A DNA stretch of 64,000 bases from Colwellia sp. (GCA_002733765.1 NVWU01000008.1:62001-126000); one strand, 5' to 3'. Shown: positions 8,036 through 17,290, counted from the stretch's first letter. A program made the numbers and translations. Notes: generated by a model from the letters alone, not told the origin.

Positions 8036-8298
8036 GGGTCTGTTGAACTTTCGCGGTTAAATTTCGTTCGAGATAAAAGCATTTTAATCGCGTGGGTAGT
8101 GTGTAGCCTAGTCACTCTAAGCAAATACTACTCAACAAAGAGTAAAGTGCTTTTAACCGAATCCTTCGGACAGCATCTGTTGGGTATTTTTACGGCGTTA
8201 TCGCCTTTCTATGTGGAACAACCACATGACAAAGGCTATGCCTTGTATAAATACCCAACAAATCGCTGTAAAAACAATCTCGAAAGATCAACAGACCC
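8036..8298. mobile_element. MITE with terminal inverted repeats and TA target duplication
   Basis: The ends are GGGTCTGTTGAACTTTCG and, on the other strand, GGGTCTGTTGATCTTTCG, an 18-base inverted repeat with one mismatch. TA dinucleotides flank both sides (8034-8035 and 8299-8300), as expected for insertion by an IS630/Tc1-mariner type transposase. The 263-bp element has no transposase gene. Inside, 8178-8260 is a long imperfect palindrome from TGTTGGGTATTT to AAATACCCAACA, closing at ATGTGG-AACAA-CCACAT. It ends 35 bases from the 3' end of the acyltransferase gene. A related, shorter piece is at 55545-55616. Confidence 0.85.
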
Positions 8299-8332
8299 TA
8301 GTATCACCACTAAATAATACGTTGGTTGACTG

Positions 8333-9409
8333 CTATATTTTAATAAATATTTTACGTTGATACAATATCAAAGAAATAAACCAAAATAGTACAACATGGC
8401 TAAAAGCAAACAGAAATGAGGCTAATGTAGGATCAGTAAACAAGAGGAGTTGTTGATATAACCAAGCATACAAACTACTTTTTCCAACCGCTATATTCAA
8501 ATAAGCAGTCACAAAGAAAAATGATAAAACAAAAACAAACAAAGGGTTTGTGCCATAAACCAGTAATGGCGACATCAGTTTCTTTTGCCCTTTCACATCA
8601 ATTAACCAAACAAAAACAGCTAATAATAAGCAGGCAAAACCTGTTGTATAAATAACGTAAGAGCTTGTCCATAAAGCTTTATTAATAGGAAAAAACAAAC
8701 TCCACAAAACACCAAAACCGATAGCAACACCACCAATAAGTATCAATTGAATAACACTGGATTTTTTATCTTTTATGCTCGTTAAATAACGCGTTAATTC
8801 AAAGCCGAGCAACATATTTACCACTGTAGGAATAGTACTCAATAAACCTTCCGGATCAAAGCTTACGCCACGCATGGTATACATATGATTAGCACCTAAT
8901 GTAGCTAAATCAAATTGACGAATAATATTGCCTTCAAGCGTTAAACTATTATCCCCCATACTGAGTAATAGCCCCCAATAAGCTAATAAGATGATGGCTG
9001 AAATAATAAATACACCACGACGATTCAACAGTAACACTAAACTTGCCGCAACAATATAAGCAATACCAATGCGTTGTAATACGCCCATAATACGCAATGA
9101 TTCAATTGGCGTATTAAACGGAATAACACTCAACATAACGCCAATAACAAAAAGAATAAATCCACGTTTTATTATTTGGGTAAATTGCGTAGGTGTAGCA
9201 GCAAAATTATTTTTTGTGAACGAGAAAAACATGGCTGAGCCAATACTAAACAAGAAAAAAGGAAACACTAAGTCGGTTAATGTGCAGCCATGCCAATTAG
9301 CATGTAATAATGGCGCATAGACATGTGACCAAGAACCCGGCGTATTAACTAAAATCATCAAGGCGATAGTTGCCCCTCTGAAGGCATCAAGCGCTAAATA
9401 ACGTGTCAT
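8333..9409 (-). CDS. NagX-like multi-span acyltransferase family membrane protein
   Basis: The start is placed at ATG 9409 (MTRYLALDAFRGATIAL) because GGAAATTAT precedes it; the open frame extends 17 codons further upstream without a better site. The 358 residues contain about ten hydrophobic spans. The N-terminal motif LDAFRGATIALMILVNTPG and a following H (HANWHGCTLTDLVFPFFLF) match the heparan-alpha-glucosaminide N-acetyltransferase/YeiB-like family. Marine relatives (NagX) lie in chitin/GlcNAc regulons, where they are thought to acetylate or carry GlcNAc. No nag genes are nearby here, so the substrate is inferred only. Confidence 0.75.
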   Translation of the reverse strand: MTRYLALDAFRGATIALMILVNTPGSWSHVYAPLLHANWHGCTLTDLVFPFFLFSIGSAMFFSFTKNNFAATPTQFTQIIKRGFILFVIGVMLSVIPFNTPIESLRIMGVLQRIGIAYIVAASLVLLLNRRGVFIISAIILLAYWGLLLSMGDNSLTLEGNIIRQFDLATLGANHMYTMRGVSFDPEGLLSTIPTVVNMLLGFELTRYLTSIKDKKSSVIQLILIGGVAIGFGVLWSLFFPINKALWTSSYVIYTTGFACLLLAVFVWLIDVKGQKKLMSPLLVYGTNPLFVFVLSFFFVTAYLNIAVGKSSLYAWLYQQLLLFTDPTLASFLFAFSHVVLFWFISLILYQRKIFIKI

Positions 9410-9569
9410 ATAATTTCCATATCGCGAGATGATTTTTATCAAAATAAGAAGACAAAGCACTAAAATAACAGCGCTATCATTTTGATAATATAAAGTACTC
9501 CTTAGTTGATGGCGAATAATAATGCTACACTGACCAAAATAACTAATAACTGACTTAAAAAGTACTCTA

Positions 9570-10016
9570 ATGACTGCTTATTCATCTGAAACACTATTAG
9601 CGCAAGCACAACAAGTATGCAAAAAGAAAGGCGCTCGCTTTACCAAAGTGCGTGAACAAGTATTTTTATTGCTGGCAAAACATAAAGGGGCTGTCGGTGC
9701 CTATGATTTACTAGCCCAGCTTAAAGAAATTGATAACGCAGCTAAACCGGCAACAATATATCGCGCATTAGACTTTTTATCTAAACAAGGTTTTGTGCAT
9801 AAAATAGAATCTATTAATGCCTTTGTTATGTGTCATCATTTTGGTGATTGTGACCACCCTGTGCAATTGCTCATTTGTGACCAATGCGGTCATGTTGAAG
9901 AAATCCAATCAAATAATTTTGATTTGGCACTGCGTTCAATGGCTGATGCCAATGGCTTTACTATTAGCCATCAAATTGTTGAAGCACACGGTCATTGCAG
10001 AACTTGTAGTGGTTAG
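9570..10016 (+). CDS. zur: zinc uptake regulator Zur (Fur family)
   Basis: A 148-residue Fur-family repressor. The winged helix is at 15-80 with TKVREQVFLLL and the recognition helix KPATIYRALDFL. Ligands for structural and regulatory zinc are visible: C88, H89, H90, C94 and H96; C103 and C106 (CDQCG); H140, H142, C143 and C146 in the HGHCRTC tail. The Cys-rich MCHHFGDCDH pattern and the CxxC at the end fit Zur better than Fur. It would repress zinc uptake genes when zinc is sufficient. No zinc transporter is adjacent, and I could not identify a convincing Zur box upstream. Confidence 0.85.
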   Translation: MTAYSSETLLAQAQQVCKKKGARFTKVREQVFLLLAKHKGAVGAYDLLAQLKEIDNAAKPATIYRALDFLSKQGFVHKIESINAFVMCHHFGDCDHPVQLLICDQCGHVEEIQSNNFDLALRSMADANGFTISHQIVEAHGHCRTCSG

Positions 10017-10059
10017 TTGTCGCAAATAAACCTAGTGACAACTAATATTATACGAACCC

Positions 10060-10455
10060 CTTATCTCAAAATGATTGCCTTTCATCGCAAAGGCCCTCTC
10101 GATTACCCAATTATTCGTTTAAAAGCAGATTCACTTTTTTCCTGAACATCCAAAATATACTCAATACATACAAGCCCACGTTAAAAACATTTTATCGTTG
10201 AACACAACTATAAAAATTTTTGGCCAAACTGGCGTGGTTTGAGGTTAAACAAAGGCAAGTGTTTAGTTACCAAAAAGTACACATAAAAACTTTTTAACTA
10301 ATTTAGTGGTAAAAAACACGATACTCGTTGATACTAACCCCAAGCAAATAAATATGGTGAATTATCAAGACGTAACATCACCTAGTAAGTTGCAAGGAAG
10401 TTTGATTTATGAGCAATCGCCAAGTGTTACTGTTATTAGCACAGGTGAAATTTGA
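10060..10455 (+). pseudogene. probable decayed protein-coding gene, family not recognised
   Basis: In this 545-base gap the three plus frames hold broken pieces that read like real protein. They are MIAFHRKGPLDYPIIRLKAD from about 10071, then FPEHPKYTQYIQAHVKNIL near 10139-10195, and finally a 62-codon open piece ending TVISTGEI and stop at 10453-10455. The last piece contains YQDVTSPSKLQGSLIYEQ. Frame changes and stops separate them and there is no start codon or ribosome site for the last piece. I infer a frameshifted remnant of one gene, but I do not recognise it and chance open frames are not excluded. Confidence 0.35.
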
Positions 10456-10562
10456 ATATAAATAAAGCTAATAATAATTAATTATCGCAGTTTGATTTAC
10501 ATTTATTATATTAAATATGTAAAATCAAACAGTTGCAAAATAAATAAGGTTCGGAAAACTTC

Positions 10563-11027
10563 ATGAAAGTAGAGTTTATCAATCCATTTTTATCATCACT
10601 GCTAAATGTCATGTCCACAATGGCACACATGGAATTAATACCTGAAAAGCCTAAACTAAAAAAAGATAACATTGCTCATGGTGATGTTTCGGGGCTTATC
10701 GGCATGGTTAGTCCTGAAACAAAAGGATCATTATCAATTACTTTTGATGCACCATTAGCATTAGCCACAATGAAAGGCATGGTAGGCGAAGCACCCGACG
10801 AAGTGAATGAAGAAATTACTGACTTAGTCGGTGAAATTACCAATATGGTCACTGGTGGTGCTAAACGTTTGTTGAGTGAAAAAGGCTTTGAATTTGATAT
10901 GGCAACGCCTATTGTTGTTTCAGGAAAAAATCATACTATTCACCATAAATCAAAAGGTCCTATCGTAATAATTTCACTTAAAGGTGAGGCAGGTAGAGCT
11001 TATATTGAATTCAGTTTTGATGATTAA
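10563..11027 (+). CDS. cheX: CheX-type CheY-P phosphatase
   Basis: The 154 residues match the CheX/CheC-like fold with beta strands around two helices. The phosphatase signature ExxN is seen as E91-I-T-N94 in DLVGEITNMVTGGAKRLL, which positions a water to attack the aspartyl phosphate of a response regulator. A GSLSITFDAPLAL strand pair precedes it. CheX dephosphorylates CheY or a related receiver domain in the cytosol. No chemotaxis genes are adjacent, so its partner could be an unlinked CheY or a surface-motility or diguanylate pathway regulator. A terminator follows at 11112. Confidence 0.8.
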   Translation: MKVEFINPFLSSLLNVMSTMAHMELIPEKPKLKKDNIAHGDVSGLIGMVSPETKGSLSITFDAPLALATMKGMVGEAPDEVNEEITDLVGEITNMVTGGAKRLLSEKGFEFDMATPIVVSGKNHTIHHKSKGPIVIISLKGEAGRAYIEFSFDD

Positions 11028-11111
11028 ATATTGAGTTACGAATAAATATTTCGAGTAAACATTTCGAATAAAAAGTAACAAATTTAGAAAACCACAAACT
11101 AGACATGCAAG

Positions 11112-11142
11112 AAAGGCACTATTCCAATAGCGCCTTTTTTTC
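11112..11142 (+). terminator. rho-independent terminator after cheX
   Basis: AAAGGC-A-CTATT pairs with AATAG-C-GCCTTT across a CC loop, followed by a run of T on the plus strand. It lies 85 bases after the cheX stop and between converging cheX and metE. Confidence 0.75.
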
Positions 11143-11200
11143 TTTAACTATTACCGACTGTCCTCCTGGTGTCTTTGCCTACAGGACGCAGGTATTTAAC

Positions 11201-13516
11201 TTATTGAGCATACTTTTCTCTTAATTGCTTCGCCGCATTCACCATATTTTCTAAGGCCAACTTAGTCTCAGGCCAAGCCCGCGTTTTTAAACCGCAATCT
11301 GGATTAACCCATAATCTTTCCTGTGGTATATAACGTTGTGCTTTTTCTAATAATGTCACCATCCATTCAATATTGGGTACATTCGGAGAATGAATATCAT
11401 ATACACCCGGCCCTAAATCATTCGGATAAGCTTGTTGCTCAAACGCATCAAGTAAAGCCATATTAGAGCGTGATGTTTCTACCGTTAATACATCCGCATC
11501 CAAAGCAATGATGGCGGGTAAAATATCATTAAATTCTGAATAACACATATGAGTATGTATTTGAATATTAGCCGGTGCTTTTGCTGCTGATAAACAAAAT
11601 GAAGCGGTTGCCCAATCTAAATAGTGTTGCCACTGACTTTGCTTAACAGGCATTCCCTCTCGAATTGCGGGTTCATCAATTTGAATTATTTCAGTGCCAC
11701 TATCAATTAAATCAACCACTTCATCACTTATTGCCAACGCAATTTGTGTCGTTACTTGCTCGCGAGATATATCATCTCGAACAAATGACCATGCTAAAAT
11801 AGTTACAGGCCCTGTTAACATACCTTTTACCGGCTTACTTGTTAATGATTGTGCATAACTTGTCCACTCAACTGTCATTGGTTTTTTACGACTAATATCC
11901 CCAAAAATAATCGGCGGTTTCACACAGCGAGAGCCATAACTCTGCACCCAAGCAAATTGGGTAAAGGCAACACCTTCCAGTAACTCACCAAAATATTCCA
12001 CCATATCGTTACGTTCAGCTTCACCATGCACTAAAACATCTAAACCAATATTTTCTTGACGCTCAATAGCCGCTTTAATTTCAGTTTGAATCAATGACGT
12101 ATATTGCGCCTCAGTAATTTCTTTTCTACGCCATTTTGCCCGTGTTTCACGAATATCACCTGTTTGCGGAAATGAGCCAATAGTTGTCGTTGGTAATAAA
12201 GGTAAGTTAAGTTTATTTTGTTGAATAACTTTCCGTTCAGCAAAAGGTTGTGCGCGATAAAAATCTTCTGCCGTAAGCTGCTTTACTCGTGCTATAACTT
12301 CATTATTATGAATGCGTTTTGATGCACCACGCGCTATGGCTGAATTTGAATAAAGGCTAATTTCATCACTACTTTCACTAACAAGTGCTTGCTTTAATAA
12401 ACTCAACTCTTGACACTTTTGCTTAGCAAATGCCAACCAAGATTGAAACTCGCTATCAAGTTTTTTCTCTGAATCTAAATCAACAGGGCTATGTAATAAT
12501 GAGCAGGAAGGAGCAAGCCATAAACGCGCACCTAATTGACGATATATAGGAATTAACTGCTGATATACAGACAGCAAGTCAGTTTTCCAAATATTTCTCC
12601 CATTGATTACGCCAAGTGAAATAACCCAATTGTCAGGTAAACTTGCAATAATATCGTTAACCTGAGTTTGTTCAGCAAGAGTATCAAGGTGAACACCATC
12701 AAAAGGTAAGTCTTTAATCAACTCAATATGGTGGTCAATGGATGCAAAATAGGTAGTGAGTAATAGTTTTAATGAGCCTTTTTCTAAGGTTTTATATGCC
12801 TGAAAAAATGCTTTTTGCCATTGATTATCTAATTCTAACCCTAATACAGGCTCATCAATTTGCAACCACTCTACACCTGCACTAGCAAGCTGATTTAATA
12901 CCTGTTGATAACGTGCTAATAATGCGGGTAATAAGGTAAGCTTATCTTCTTGTGCTACCACACTTAAATGCAAATAAGTAATAGGTCCAACAAGAACAAC
13001 TTTACGCTTAGCCGATACTTTTTTCGCATCAGCATATTGGTTAATTAAGCTTTCTACATTTACTTTACTATTAACATCGTTAACTAATGCAACAGAAAGC
13101 TCAGGCACAATATAATGATAATTAGTATTAAACCATTTTGTCATGTCACTTGCTGCACATTGACACCCTGATGGCGCTTGACCACGGGCTACCCGAAACT
13201 CTAAATCAAGAGCGTTTGAATTGATATTGCTATTGTGAACATGGCTATTTTCAGCGTGGCTATTCTTAGTAAAGCGCTCAGGAATAAGCCCTAACAATAC
13301 CGTAGTATTTAGTACATGATCATAATGAGCAAAGTCACCAACGGGCAACAAATCAATGCCTGCATCTTGCTGAATCTGCCAGTTTGACTCACGACGCTCT
13401 CGACTTTGTGCTAAAAATTCAGCTTGGTTAATATCACCACGCCAATACTTTTCTAATGAAAATTTTAACTCTCGCTTTGCGCCAATGCGCGGAAAACCTA
13501 AATTGTGAATTTGCAT
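11201..13516 (-). CDS. metE: cobalamin-independent methionine synthase
   Basis: MetE transfers a methyl group from 5-methyltetrahydropteroyl-triglutamate to homocysteine, the last step of methionine synthesis. The start is ATG 13516 ([17 protein letters not shown]) with GGAGCAGG just upstream; the 15 codons before it lack a site. The zinc ligands are all present: H656 and C658 in [11 protein letters not shown]680 in LTVETSR, and C741 in NPDCGLKTR, each 15 residues beyond the E. coli numbering. A His/Asn-rich insertion ([13 protein letters not shown]) near residue 100 accounts for part of the extra length. It is divergent from metR with MetJ- and MetR-type sites between. Confidence 0.97.
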   Translation of the reverse strand: MQIHNLGFPRIGAKRELKFSLEKYWRGDINQAEFLAQSRERRESNWQIQQDAGIDLLPVGDFAHYDHVLNTTVLLGLIPERFTKNSHAENSHVHNSNINSNALDLEFRVARGQAPSGCQCAASDMTKWFNTNYHYIVPELSVALVNDVNSKVNVESLINQYADAKKVSAKRKVVLVGPITYLHLSVVAQEDKLTLLPALLARYQQVLNQLASAGVEWLQIDEPVLGLELDNQWQKAFFQAYKTLEKGSLKLLLTTYFASIDHHIELIKDLPFDGVHLDTLAEQTQVNDIIASLPDNWVISLGVINGRNIWKTDLLSVYQQLIPIYRQLGARLWLAPSCSLLHSPVDLDSEKKLDSEFQSWLAFAKQKCQELSLLKQALVSESSDEISLYSNSAIARGASKRIHNNEVIARVKQLTAEDFYRAQPFAERKVIQQNKLNLPLLPTTTIGSFPQTGDIRETRAKWRRKEITEAQYTSLIQTEIKAAIERQENIGLDVLVHGEAERNDMVEYFGELLEGVAFTQFAWVQSYGSRCVKPPIIFGDISRKKPMTVEWTSYAQSLTSKPVKGMLTGPVTILAWSFVRDDISREQVTTQIALAISDEVVDLIDSGTEIIQIDEPAIREGMPVKQSQWQHYLDWATASFCLSAAKAPANIQIHTHMCYSEFNDILPAIIALDADVLTVETSRSNMALLDAFEQQAYPNDLGPGVYDIHSPNVPNIEWMVTLLEKAQRYIPQERLWVNPDCGLKTRAWPETKLALENMVNAAKQLREKYAQ

Positions 13517-13563
13517 AACCTGCTCCAATTGTATTAATTTATTTGTTAAACGAAAAAACAAAT

Positions 13564-13609
13564 AGACGTCTAGACGTTTAAGTGGTTATACTTTAAGAAA
13601 TAGACATCT
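13564..13609. promoter_or_regulatory. MetJ-type met boxes upstream of metE
   Basis: Two adjacent 8-base boxes, AGACGTCT (13564-13571) and AGACGTTT (13572-13579), match the AGACGTCT tandem operator of the MetJ repressor, which binds as a dimer per box in the presence of S-adenosylmethionine. A third copy, AGACATCT, is at 13602-13609. They lie 48-93 bases upstream of the metE start and in the divergent metR promoter, so both genes are probably repressed by methionine surplus. metJ itself is not in the window. Confidence 0.8.
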
Positions 13610-13641
13610 TTGGCACAAGCGCAAATAATTCACTAGGGGTA

Positions 13642-13654
13642 TGAAGGATTTTCA
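13642..13654. promoter_or_regulatory. MetR-type box overlapping the metR ribosome site
   Basis: TGAAGGATTTTCA matches the TGAA-N5-TTCA palindrome bound by MetR. It ends two bases before the metR ATG and includes its AAGGA ribosome site, a position suited to autorepression of metR. It could also serve as the distant activator site for metE. Confidence 0.65.
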
Positions 13655-13656
13655 TA

Positions 13657-14622
13657 ATGGTTGAAATAAAACACTTAAGAACACTAGAAACGCTAGCAAA
13701 AGCAGGAAATATAAGAAAAACAGCCGATATACTCTTTGTTAGTCAGTCTGCACTTTCACACCAATTAAAAGAGTTAGAACAGCGTTTAAATACCCCACTA
13801 TTCATTCGTAATACTTCTCCAGTGCAATTTACCGCCCAAGGAAAAATATTATTACAACTAGCTCAAGAGGTGTTACCTAAAATAACAACGGCGATATCTC
13901 AACTTAACAACGGTAATAATATAGCAACGCAGCTTAATTTGGCTATTACTTGCCATGCGTGTTTTCAATGGTTATTACCCATTACACAAGTCTTTTCACA
14001 GCAATATCCTAACTTAACAATTGAGTTTATTGAGCAAGTTTTTCCTGCACAATTTAATAATAAAAGTGAAACTAAAATTGATATATTATTTACCGATGAA
14101 AAGATAATAGATGACGGTTTCAGCTATCATGCGCTGGGTAAATATGAAGTGGTTGCTGTATTAGCTAAACAAAATAATTTAACCAACAAAGACTTTCTAA
14201 CTGCCACGAACTTTAGTCAGCAAGTGCTATTAACTTACCCAGTAAAAAAAGAGCAACTCGATATTTTTAAATATTTTCTTAACAGAGATATGAATAAAGA
14301 GCTAGATAATAAGTTAACTGTCACAAAAGGGAGTTGCCAACCTAAAGCAATTAAGCAGGTAGCGAATAGTCATATGATTTTGCAAATGGTGGCGGCTGAC
14401 ATGGGCATTGCGACTTTGCCTAACTGGTTAGTAACTAGTTTAACAAAACAATCACTAGTACAAACCAAACGCATAGGTAAATACGGCATATATAAAACGT
14501 TATATGCTCGATACCAAAAAAATAATAAATTAACCACTGTGATAGAACAATTAATACCACAAGCTGCAACGGCTTTTAGCAACCTAACAATTAACAACAT
14601 GTCCCCACGGTCAAATAGATGA
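13657..14622 (+). CDS. metR: LysR-type regulator of methionine genes MetR
   Basis: A 321-residue LysR-family regulator. The N-terminal helix-turn-helix (about 1-62) reads LRTLETLAKAGNIRKTADILF then SQSALSHQLKELE, and the effector domain fills the remainder. Divergent placement beside metE and the TGAA-N5-TTCA site identify it as MetR, which senses homocysteine and activates metE. The last few codons (SPRSNR and stop) run into the outermost decayed copy of the dnaB tail repeat, so the present C-terminus may have been set by that rearrangement. The length stays close to E. coli MetR. Confidence 0.9.
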   Translation: MVEIKHLRTLETLAKAGNIRKTADILFVSQSALSHQLKELEQRLNTPLFIRNTSPVQFTAQGKILLQLAQEVLPKITTAISQLNNGNNIATQLNLAITCHACFQWLLPITQVFSQQYPNLTIEFIEQVFPAQFNNKSETKIDILFTDEKIIDDGFSYHALGKYEVVAVLAKQNNLTNKDFLTATNFSQQVLLTYPVKKEQLDIFKYFLNRDMNKELDNKLTVTKGSCQPKAIKQVANSHMILQMVAADMGIATLPNWLVTSLTKQSLVQTKRIGKYGIYKTLYARYQKNNKLTTVIEQLIPQAATAFSNLTINNMSPRSNR

Positions 14623-14802
14623 CTCCGTTACACTGTTAAGTACGCTATTAACCACATGAAGCCTAATCTTCTTCTAACACATGCGGCCCGGCATAATTAT
14701 CAAAACGGGAGTATTTTCCTTGGAATGCTCTTAAGATATAGTGGCACTCGACCCAATAGACGGCTCCGTTACACTGTTAACTACACTCTTAATGCATCAG
14801 GC
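14607..14802 (-). pseudogene. tandem decayed copies of the dnaB 3' end
   Basis: On the minus strand the segment 14663-14723 still encodes FQGKYSRFDNYAGPHVLEED and stop, identical to the end of intact DnaB. All six base differences in this stretch are third-position synonymous changes (His, Pro, Ala, Asp, Ser and Phe codons). Upstream of it indels break the frame, though GTAACGGA...CTATTGG at 14775-14752 still aligns with the GPIGRI codons of dnaB. The flank after each stop repeats too: the segments 14620-14723 and 14758-14863 are direct repeats, and another unit start lies at 14634-14608. There is no start codon, so these are non-functional remnants. Confidence 0.8.
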
Positions 14803-16221
14803 CTAATCTTCTTCTAACACGTGTGGCCCAGCATAATTGTCAAAACGAGAGTATTTTCCTTGAAACGTTAATGGTATGCGACCAATAGGTCCGTTACGTT
14901 GCTTACCAATAATAATTTCAGCCATACCTTTATATTCACTATCATCGTGATAAACCTCATCGCGATAGATGAACATAATTAAATCAGCATCTTGCTCAAT
15001 AGCACCTGACTCACGTAAATCTGAGTTGATTGGGCGCTTATCTGAACGTTGCTCCAAACCACGGTTAAGCTGAGAAAGTGCTATTACCGGTACTTTCAAT
15101 TCTTTCGCTAACGCTTTTAATGAACGTGAAATTTCAGAGATTTCTAAGGTACGGTTATCCGAAAATTGTGGTGCTCGCATTAACTGTAAGTAATCAATCA
15201 TGATCAGAGAAATACCACCATGATCACGATGAATACGCCTTGCTCTTGAACGTACTTCTGTCGGCGTTAAACCGGCGGCATCATCAATAAACATTTTGCC
15301 ATTTTCAATTAACAAACCCATGGTAGAAGATAATCTAGCCCAATCTTCATCGTCTAGTTGGCCCGTACGAATTTTAGTTTGATCAATTCGACCTAAAGAA
15401 GCTAACATCCGCATCATAATTTGATCCGCTGGCATCTCTAAGCTAAAAATTAATGCCGGATATTCTTGCGTCATAGCCGCATGCTCTGCCAAGTTCATCG
15501 CAAAAGTGGTTTTACCCATAGATGGACGCGCAGCAACAATGATTAAATCTGATTGTTGGAAACCAGCCGTCATTTTATCCAAGTCAGCAAAACCACTTGG
15601 TACACCTGTTACACCACCGGTATCGGTTGAACAAAGCTTTTCAATTCTATCCACCGTTTTTTCTAACACGGTATGAATGCTTTCTGGACCTTCTGATTTA
15701 TTAGCCCGTTTTTCGGCAATAGCAAATACTTTAGTTTCGGCAAAATCGAGTAGTTCAGCACTACTACGCCCTTGCGTATCGTACCCAGCTTCAGCTATTT
15801 CATTCGCCACGCTAATCATTTCACGTGTTACCGCACGTTCACGAACAATATCAGCATAGGCTGTTATATTCGCTGCACTTGGCGTGTTTTTCATCATCTC
15901 AGCGAGATAAACAAAGCCGCCTGCATCGTCTAACTTTTGATCGTTTTCTAATGCTTCAGACAAGGTAATTAAATCAACCGGTTCACCTAATTCAATTAAG
16001 GCGCCAATGGTTTCAAAAATCAGCCTATGGGAACGACTATAAAAATCTCCCGCTACCGCTTTTTCAGCAACTCGATCCCACGTTTCATTATCGAGTAATA
16101 AACCACCTAACACGGATTGTTCCGCTTCAAGAGAATGTGGTGGTGTTTTTAATTCATCAATTTGTTTGTCTTTGATAAATTGCCTTTCTTTGGCAAATTT
16201 ACCGAATTTTTTATCTGCCAT
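14803..16221 (-). CDS. dnaB: replicative DNA helicase DnaB
   Basis: The 472-residue hexameric 5'-3' helicase unwinds DNA at the replication fork. The N-terminal domain (25-130, SLEAEQSVLGGLLL) binds primase. The linker is followed by the RecA-like domain with Walker A ARPSMGKTT at 231-239, Walker B LIMIDYLQLM, and the DnaB H3/H4 signatures (SQLNRGLEQR, DLRESGAIEQDADLI). An AAGG ribosome site precedes ATG 16221. The helicase loader candidate dciA is at 27758, elsewhere in this window. Remnants of its own 3' end lie directly downstream. Confidence 0.97.
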   Translation of the reverse strand: MADKKFGKFAKERQFIKDKQIDELKTPPHSLEAEQSVLGGLLLDNETWDRVAEKAVAGDFYSRSHRLIFETIGALIELGEPVDLITLSEALENDQKLDDAGGFVYLAEMMKNTPSAANITAYADIVRERAVTREMISVANEIAEAGYDTQGRSSAELLDFAETKVFAIAEKRANKSEGPESIHTVLEKTVDRIEKLCSTDTGGVTGVPSGFADLDKMTAGFQQSDLIIVAARPSMGKTTFAMNLAEHAAMTQEYPALIFSLEMPADQIMMRMLASLGRIDQTKIRTGQLDDEDWARLSSTMGLLIENGKMFIDDAAGLTPTEVRSRARRIHRDHGGISLIMIDYLQLMRAPQFSDNRTLEISEISRSLKALAKELKVPVIALSQLNRGLEQRSDKRPINSDLRESGAIEQDADLIMFIYRDEVYHDDSEYKGMAEIIIGKQRNGPIGRIPLTFQGKYSRFDNYAGPHVLEED

Positions 16222-16236
16222 TTACTTAGCCTTAAA

Positions 16237-16277
16237 GTGAGTATGTGTGTGAGTATGTGTGTGAGTGCGAGTGTGAG
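16237..16277. repeat. 12-bp tandem repeat in the dnaB leader
   Basis: Three units of GTGAGTATGTGT (the third altered to GTGAGTGCGAGT) plus a partial fourth lie just before dnaB, ending 16 bases from its start on the minus strand. As transcript this is a CA-rich, unstructured leader. Copy-number change here could alter dnaB expression. Confidence 0.75.
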
Positions 16278-16760
16278 AAATTTCAGGAGGCTAATGTAGC
16301 AGAAATCAAGATAGAAATAGAGAGTTAAGCAAAGAAAAATACATCTATTTGTCTTTATTTGAGGAAGCCACAATAATATAAAATTTTTAGACCTAATCTT
16401 CCGCATCAATGCATAGATAATAAACATGACAAAAGATGAAACGCTGCCTTAATTTTAACTAAAAACCACTAACGAGTTAATTTAAAAAATAATAATCGTG
16501 TTTTTTATGTTTACGCTTTACCATGTGTAATAACTTGTTTATATTGATAGAAGCTTTAGGTGAATGTCTTTGTTTTACTTAGTTTAATTGAATATATTTA
16601 TATTATATAATTTTTATATTGAGTTCTTTTACAAAAGTATATTATTCAGGCAATTTATTTAGGGTGCTATTTATATAATGATAAAAACATAAAAAAACGC
16701 AATATTATTTTACATTTATAAAATTATGTCGCATATTAACCGCAGCCCCCGTAGTAATTA
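16278..16760. other. AT-rich divergent region between dnaB and pilA
   Basis: About 480 bases with no supported gene. It must contain the dnaB promoter on one side and the pilA promoter on the other. I looked for a GG-N10-GC sigma-54 motif before pilA and found none that fits. The last 150 bases before pilA are extremely AT-rich. Confidence 0.5.
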
Positions 16761-17213
16761 ATGGATATTACAACTATGAAAAACTTAAACGCAATGAACA
16801 ACATGACTAACAAAGCCCAAAAGGGTTTTACTTTAATTGAATTGATGATCGTTGTGGCGATTATCGGTATTTTAGCGGCGGTTGCACTGCCTGCTTATCA
16901 GACTTATACACAGAAAGCTAAATTCTCAGAGGTTGTACTTGCTACTTCAGGAATAAAAACCCAAGTTGAATTATGTGCTTTAGACTTAGGGACCGTAACT
17001 GGTTGTACTGATGCTGCATCTGGAAATGGTTGGTCTATCACTGCTGTGACCGCTTCAGGTTTTGTTGCTTCTGTTGCAACTACAAATGGTAGTATTGTTG
17101 CTACAGCTGTAGCAACTGGAGGATTTGCTAGTGAAACAGTTACCTTAGCCCCTACCTTAGCTTCAGGAAAAATAACTTGGGCTAAAACTTGCTCTGATAC
17201 AGACCTTTGTTAA
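16761..17213 (+). CDS. pilA: type IV major pilin PilA
   Basis: The prepilin motif [20 protein letters not shown] is complete. Cleavage is after G, the new N-terminus is F, and Glu5 is kept for assembly. The body ends with a disulfide pair (C...DTDLC). Start choice is uncertain: ATGs at 16761, 16776, 16794 and 16803 are in frame. The last gives an 8-residue leader typical of IVa pilins, and none has a strong ribosome site. The globular part is short and rich in Ala/Thr/Gly with few charges, a cold-adapted look. PilB, PilC and PilD follow downstream, and a terminator at 17266 separates pilA from them. Confidence 0.93.
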   Translation: MDITTMKNLNAMNNMTNKAQKGFTLIELMIVVAIIGILAAVALPAYQTYTQKAKFSEVVLATSGIKTQVELCALDLGTVTGCTDAASGNGWSITAVTASGFVASVATTNGSIVATAVATGGFASETVTLAPTLASGKITWAKTCSDTDLC

Positions 17214-17265
17214 TTTAATAAGAATTGATATAGAGTAAGTATTTCCTCTCTTGTTTAATTAATTT

Positions 17266-17290
17266 TAAAGCTCCTTAGGGAGCTTTTTTT
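17266..17290 (+). terminator. rho-independent terminator after pilA
   Basis: AGCTCC pairs with GGAGCT around TTAG, extended by A-T pairs and followed by seven or more T. It allows pilA to be expressed far above pilB. Confidence 0.88.

Noticed and set aside
7961-8317. 118-codon plus-strand open frame
   Set aside because: Most of it is the 8036-8298 MITE, with its palindrome inside the frame; no ribosome site and composition unlike neighbouring genes.
16149-16427. 92-codon minus frame upstream of dnaB
   Set aside because: It overlaps the dnaB start in another frame and runs through the GTGAGTATGTGT repeat; composition is not protein-like.
16600-16760. Sigma-54 promoter before pilA
   Set aside because: No GG-N10-GC pair with suitable flanks was found at a usable distance.
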